Shown: positions 5,264 to 7,969 of the stretch, one piece after another
Position numbering within the stretch: the stretch's first letter is position 1
How the letters are laid out: each line of letters starts with the position of its first letter
From: Cyanobacteria bacterium UBA8156
GTDB lineage: Bacteria; Cyanobacteriota; Cyanobacteriia; Pseudanabaenales; Pseudanabaenaceae
Length of the DNA: 7,969 nt
Direction: 5' to 3'
NCBI GenBank assembly: GCA_003456125.1
Contig: DMPD01000220.1
Location: 1 to 7,969, forward strand
Made by a program: the position numbers and the translations under genes
Notes under the pieces: generated by a model
What the model saw: the letters and a program-made list of their open reading frames with translations, nothing else
Database searches by the model: none
What the model was told of the DNA's origin: nothing

Positions 5264-7969
5264 CTAGAGAACGGCTTCCACCAGCAAATCGGGAAAGACC
5301 GCCGGTTCCTCAAAGGATTGTTGCATCTGGGCCAACAGCGTTTGCAGGTAGGTGCGCAGTTGTTGCAGTTTTTTGACGTTGGGGCGATAGGAGCCATCGG
5401 TTTCCAACTCGAACAATCGCCCCCCCCGCAGTTCCGCGCCAATTCCCGGATCGTCCAACACGATCGCCCCTTCCGGTTCCAACCAGGGCAACAACCCCCG
5501 CGGCATTTCGCCTTGCAACAAGTCCAAAATGCGATCGCGACAGGTTTTGATGTTGATGCCCCGGGCCTGCAACTGTTGCAGCAAACGGTTGACGTGAAAC
5601 GGGGTTTTGGGGTTCAGTCGGCAAATCTCGTAGAGCAGAAAGTAATCGGAGTATTGCTGCCGTCCGAGGTCGAGCAGGTGGCGGTAGCGGGGGGCCACCG
5701 CCAAACCGCTGGCCAAAGCCGTGGCATCGAGGGCAAACCGTTCCACTTGGGGGAATTTCTGTTGCAGCCAACTGGAGAGGGTGGGCTGATGGCTGGTTTC
5801 GCCGGTGAGCCAAATTTGGGCTACATCTTCCGCCAGGAGTCCCGAAGTGCTCAACAACAGGTTGATTTCCCGGTTGAGGCGCTGCACATAGGGTTGCAAA
5901 ATTTGCCCGTCAAACTCCCGCCGCAACACCACCACCGGCATTTCGCCCACGGTACCCCGCCACTCCGTGAGGTGGGGGTTGGCCGTGAGGGTCATTTTCA
6001 CCGTTTCCGCCGTCTGCAACAAATCCTGACCGCCGTTGGTAGCATTTAAGGCCTGCCGCAACCGTGCCCGCCTGCCTGGATCGGCATCCCCCGGATTGGG
6101 CAACGTCAACCCGTCCAATTGACAGGGGTCGTTGGCATCGAGGGCGATCGCCCGCCAGTAGGGATACAGCAACCGGGCGGCAATGTCTTCATTGAGGCCG
6201 CTGCCGCCGTAGTCAAACCCCCGGGTGCCGATCAACGACCGTTCCGGCCCCCGTGCCAACAGCAGTTGGGTCGACAGGGTGCCCGCATCCAGAATCAGTA
6301 CCGGATAGGTCAAGTCCGGCCGGGTGTGCAGCAAATGCAAAAACAACGCCAGGGGCTGCTCGACGGCGATCGCCCGTTCGCTGCTGGCCACCAAGCCGGC
6401 CCGCAACAGCGCTTCCCGTAAATTCACCGCGTAGGTATCGGGCCAATCGGTGGGCACCCCAAAGGCCACCCCGGCGATCGGGGGCAAACTTTCCGGTAGC
6501 CGGGGATGGGCCGCCCCGTTGCCCAACCGGGTTAACAACAGCTCCACTTCTTGCCGGAGGGTTTGGAGGTCGAGGGTGCGTGTGGGGGCCCACTGGATCA
6601 CCGGCTGCCAGGTCTCGCCGCTGCGGTAGGGCACCCCCATCCGCAACAATTGGGTGTATTCGCTCAGAAAACCGGTTTCGGGGCGGCCAATCTGGTTGGG
6701 CAAAGCCGCCATTTCTTCGATGGTGAGGGGATACACCTTCCCCACCGCCACGTTGCTCAAAGACGCTTGGACGGCACGTTGGCCAAAATCCAGCCCCAGG
6801 AACCACGGATCGGTGGGACTGTAGGTGTCCAGGGCTGGAGGCAGCCGGTCTTCGATCTGCACCACCGTGCTGGTGGCCGGCTCCATTTCCCAGAGGGTGG
6901 GGGCCGTCTCTTCGGTTCCCAAGGGCTCCGGTGCAACCACCGCGTCTGCGGGGACATCGTCCGCCAAATCATCCGTAAAATCATCGGCAAAGCGGTTCAG
7001 CTTGTCGTGGTCGATGGTGACATTCAGCAACTCGTCGAGGTCTTCGGACGGGGTCGCATTGGGCATTTCAAACAGATCGGTCAAGTCCTCCAACAAGGCT
7101 TCATTGGGGGGGGATACCTCAAACAATTCCCCTAAGTCTACCGGCTCGATTTGGCTCTCCAGGAGGGTTTCGCTGAAGTCTTCATCCCCCAAATCAAACT
7201 GCTCCCGCTTGGGCAATTCAGGATCGGTGAGGTTGTGCAGCAGGCTGTCCAGCTCGATTTCCAGCTCGCTATTCATGTCGGCAACGGGCTCGCTCAACTC
7301 CAGCAAGGTATCGAGTTCGGATCCGGCCAACAGACTATCCAAGTCTTCGTGGGCGGCCCCGTTCGGCGGTTCGCTGGTTTCCTCGCTTGAATTTGGGAGG
7401 AGAACTTCGAGCGCGTCGGTCTCCGTGAACAAATCGGCGGGCAAAGTATCCAGGTCCAGGCTCTGCGGTAACTCGTCCCCAGCGACCAGCTCGGATGCCT
7501 CTGTCGCCATGCCCAAGGAGTCAATGTCGGTGGCGGCGGTGTCTTCGGCCAACAAATCGGCATCCAGGGCGGCGATCGCGTCCAACTCCAGCGATAGCTC
7601 GGCTGCCGCTTCGCCCATGGTCGGGTCTTCGAGGAGCCATGGGGTGCTTTCCGCGCGATCGAGTGTTGGGGTTTCCTCCCCCAATTCTGTGGTTAGCATT
7701 CCCTCGTCATCAAAAACGCCCGCCAACAGGCCTTCTTCCACCAACCCTTCGGGCAATTCCGCCGCCAACTCTTCGGGGGTGCCCGCGGTTAACTCTTCGG
7801 TGGGCAGGGACGGCAAGCCTAGCAACGCCAGGGCGGCATCCAGATCGCTCTCGGCAAATCCACTGGGGGGCGGCGTGGGCAAAATTTCGGGCAGGGGAGC
7901 CGTGGTCTCGGGATGGGTCAAATCAAACTGCAACGCATCAATGACATCGGGGGGGATGGCCTCCGGAGG
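5264..7969 (-). CDS. Large acidic protein with a divergent Hsp70-type ATPase domain (5' end outside window)
   Basis: The open frame runs to the window edge with protein-like sequence ([14 protein letters not shown]) before the TTG at 7933. That TTG lacks a ribosome binding site, so the true start is probably outside. Numbered from that TTG there are 889 residues. Residues 1 to about 370 are acidic, rich in Leu, Glu and Asp, with only three Lys/Arg in the first 310, and carry repeated DLxxL(L/F) motifs; this part is probably disordered. About 376-750 aligns by eye along a whole Hsp70 nucleotide-binding domain: [14 protein letters not shown] (phosphate 1), FGVPTDWPD then REALLRAGL (491-513), [13 protein letters not shown] (connect 1), [13 protein letters not shown] (phosphate 2), [34 protein letters not shown] (adenosine loop) and ASGLAVA. 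The GTT of phosphate 1 is GQR, so ATPase activity is doubtful. There is no Hsp70 substrate-binding domain; the last ~140 residues are a different, partly coiled region. No signal peptide or membrane segment is seen. Function unknown; probably a cytosolic scaffold or regulator. Confidence 0.85.
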   Translation of the reverse strand, partial: PPEAIPPDVIDALQFDLTHPETTAPLPEILPTPPPSGFAESDLDAALALLGLPSLPTEELTAGTPEELAAELPEGLVEEGLLAGVFDDEGMLTTELGEETPTLDRAESTPWLLEDPTMGEAAAELSLELDAIAALDADLLAEDTAATDIDSLGMATEASELVAGDELPQSLDLDTLPADLFTETDALEVLLPNSSEETSEPPNGAAHEDLDSLLAGSELDTLLELSEPVADMNSELEIELDSLLHNLTDPELPKREQFDLGDEDFSETLLESQIEPVDLGELFEVSPPNEALLEDLTDLFEMPNATPSEDLDELLNVTIDHDKLNRFADDFTDDLADDVPADAVVAPEPLGTEETAPTLWEMEPATSTVVQIEDRLPPALDTYSPTDPWFLGLDFGQRAVQASLSNVAVGKVYPLTIEEMAALPNQIGRPETGFLSEYTQLLRMGVPYRSGETWQPVIQWAPTRTLDLQTLRQEVELLLTRLGNGAAHPRLPESLPPIAGVAFGVPTDWPDTYAVNLREALLRAGLVASSERAIAVEQPLALFLHLLHTRPDLTYPVLILDAGTLSTQLLLARGPERSLIGTRGFDYGGSGLNEDIAARLLYPYWRAIALDANDPCQLDGLTLPNPGDADPGRRARLRQALNATNGGQDLLQTAETVKMTLTANPHLTEWRGTVGEMPVVVLRREFDGQILQPYVQRLNREINLLLSTSGLLAEDVAQIWLTGETSHQPTLSSWLQQKFPQVERFALDATALASGLAVAPRYRHLLDLGRQQYSDYFLLYEICRLNPKTPFHVNRLLQQLQARGINIKTCRDRILDLLQGEMPRGLLPWLEPEGAIVLDDPGIGAELRGGRLFELETDGSYRPNVKKLQQLRTYLQTLLAQMQQSFEEPAVFPDLLVEAVL

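Larger units (their letters stand above)
229..7579. repeat. Dispersed HIP1 octamers (GCGATCGC)
   Basis: The palindrome GCGATCGC begins at 229, 669, 792, 1341, 1829, 2386, 2504, 2662, 2721, 3331, 3553, 4398, 4706, 5531, 6144, 6366 and 7572. Base composition alone would predict well under one copy in this length. HIP1 is a known over-represented motif of many cyanobacteria. Nearly all copies are inside genes in various phases, often encoding Ala-Ile-Ala or Asp-Arg. Confidence 0.95.

Noticed and set aside
5221..5442. N-terminal extension of the glutaredoxin frame up to 5442
   Set aside because: The extension overlaps the large gene in another frame, while ATG 5220 has a good AGGA site and gives the normal family length.
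4862..6049. 395-codon plus-strand open frame
   Set aside because: It runs antisense through the start of the nuclease gene, all of grxD and part of the Hsp70-like gene, and its composition is that of a reverse-strand shadow.

Overview
The window comes from a cyanobacterium with GC-rich DNA. Two things show this: the octamer GCGATCGC (HIP1) occurs at least 17 times in under 8 kb, and the efp-accB pair and a DUF1825 gene are typical cyanobacterial genes. I cannot name the species. Most of the window is ordinary chromosome. I see no transposase, integrase, CRISPR array, tRNA or rRNA. Left part, plus strand: the last codons of efp (1-36), then accB (biotin carrier of acetyl-CoA carboxylase), an exported TPR protein that overlaps accB by 4 bp, and rimO (methylthiotransferase for ribosomal protein S12), probably from its own promoter. 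rimO runs tail to tail into the next block and overlaps its last gene by 15 bp. Middle part, minus strand, read from 4126 down to 2643: a DUF1825 gene overlaps (GTGA) a signal-peptide protein gene. A second reading frame follows in the same phase after a single TGA. Its product has a TPxG...HG...GC pattern like L,D-transpeptidases (YkuD fold). The last two ORFs look like one exported protein of about 387 codons cut by an in-frame stop. A non-coding gap of about 200 bp (4127-4330) holds two adjacent perfect hairpins of a REP-like repeat and a candidate promoter for the DUF1825 gene. Right part, minus strand, read from the right edge down to 4331: a large gene, open to the window edge, has a roughly 370-residue acidic, probably disordered N-terminal half followed by a divergent but complete Hsp70-type nucleotide-binding domain and a non-Hsp70 C-terminal domain. 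After a 43-bp gap with a candidate promoter comes a CGFS monothiol glutaredoxin, coupled by an ATGA overlap to a GIY-YIG nuclease family protein. The nuclease carries a possible sliding-clamp-binding peptide in its linker. The points most worth following are the in-frame TGA, the Hsp70-like protein with its repeated acidic DLxxL(L/F) motifs, the QTDLF peptide in the nuclease, and three -10-like boxes placed at exactly the same distance from three start codons.
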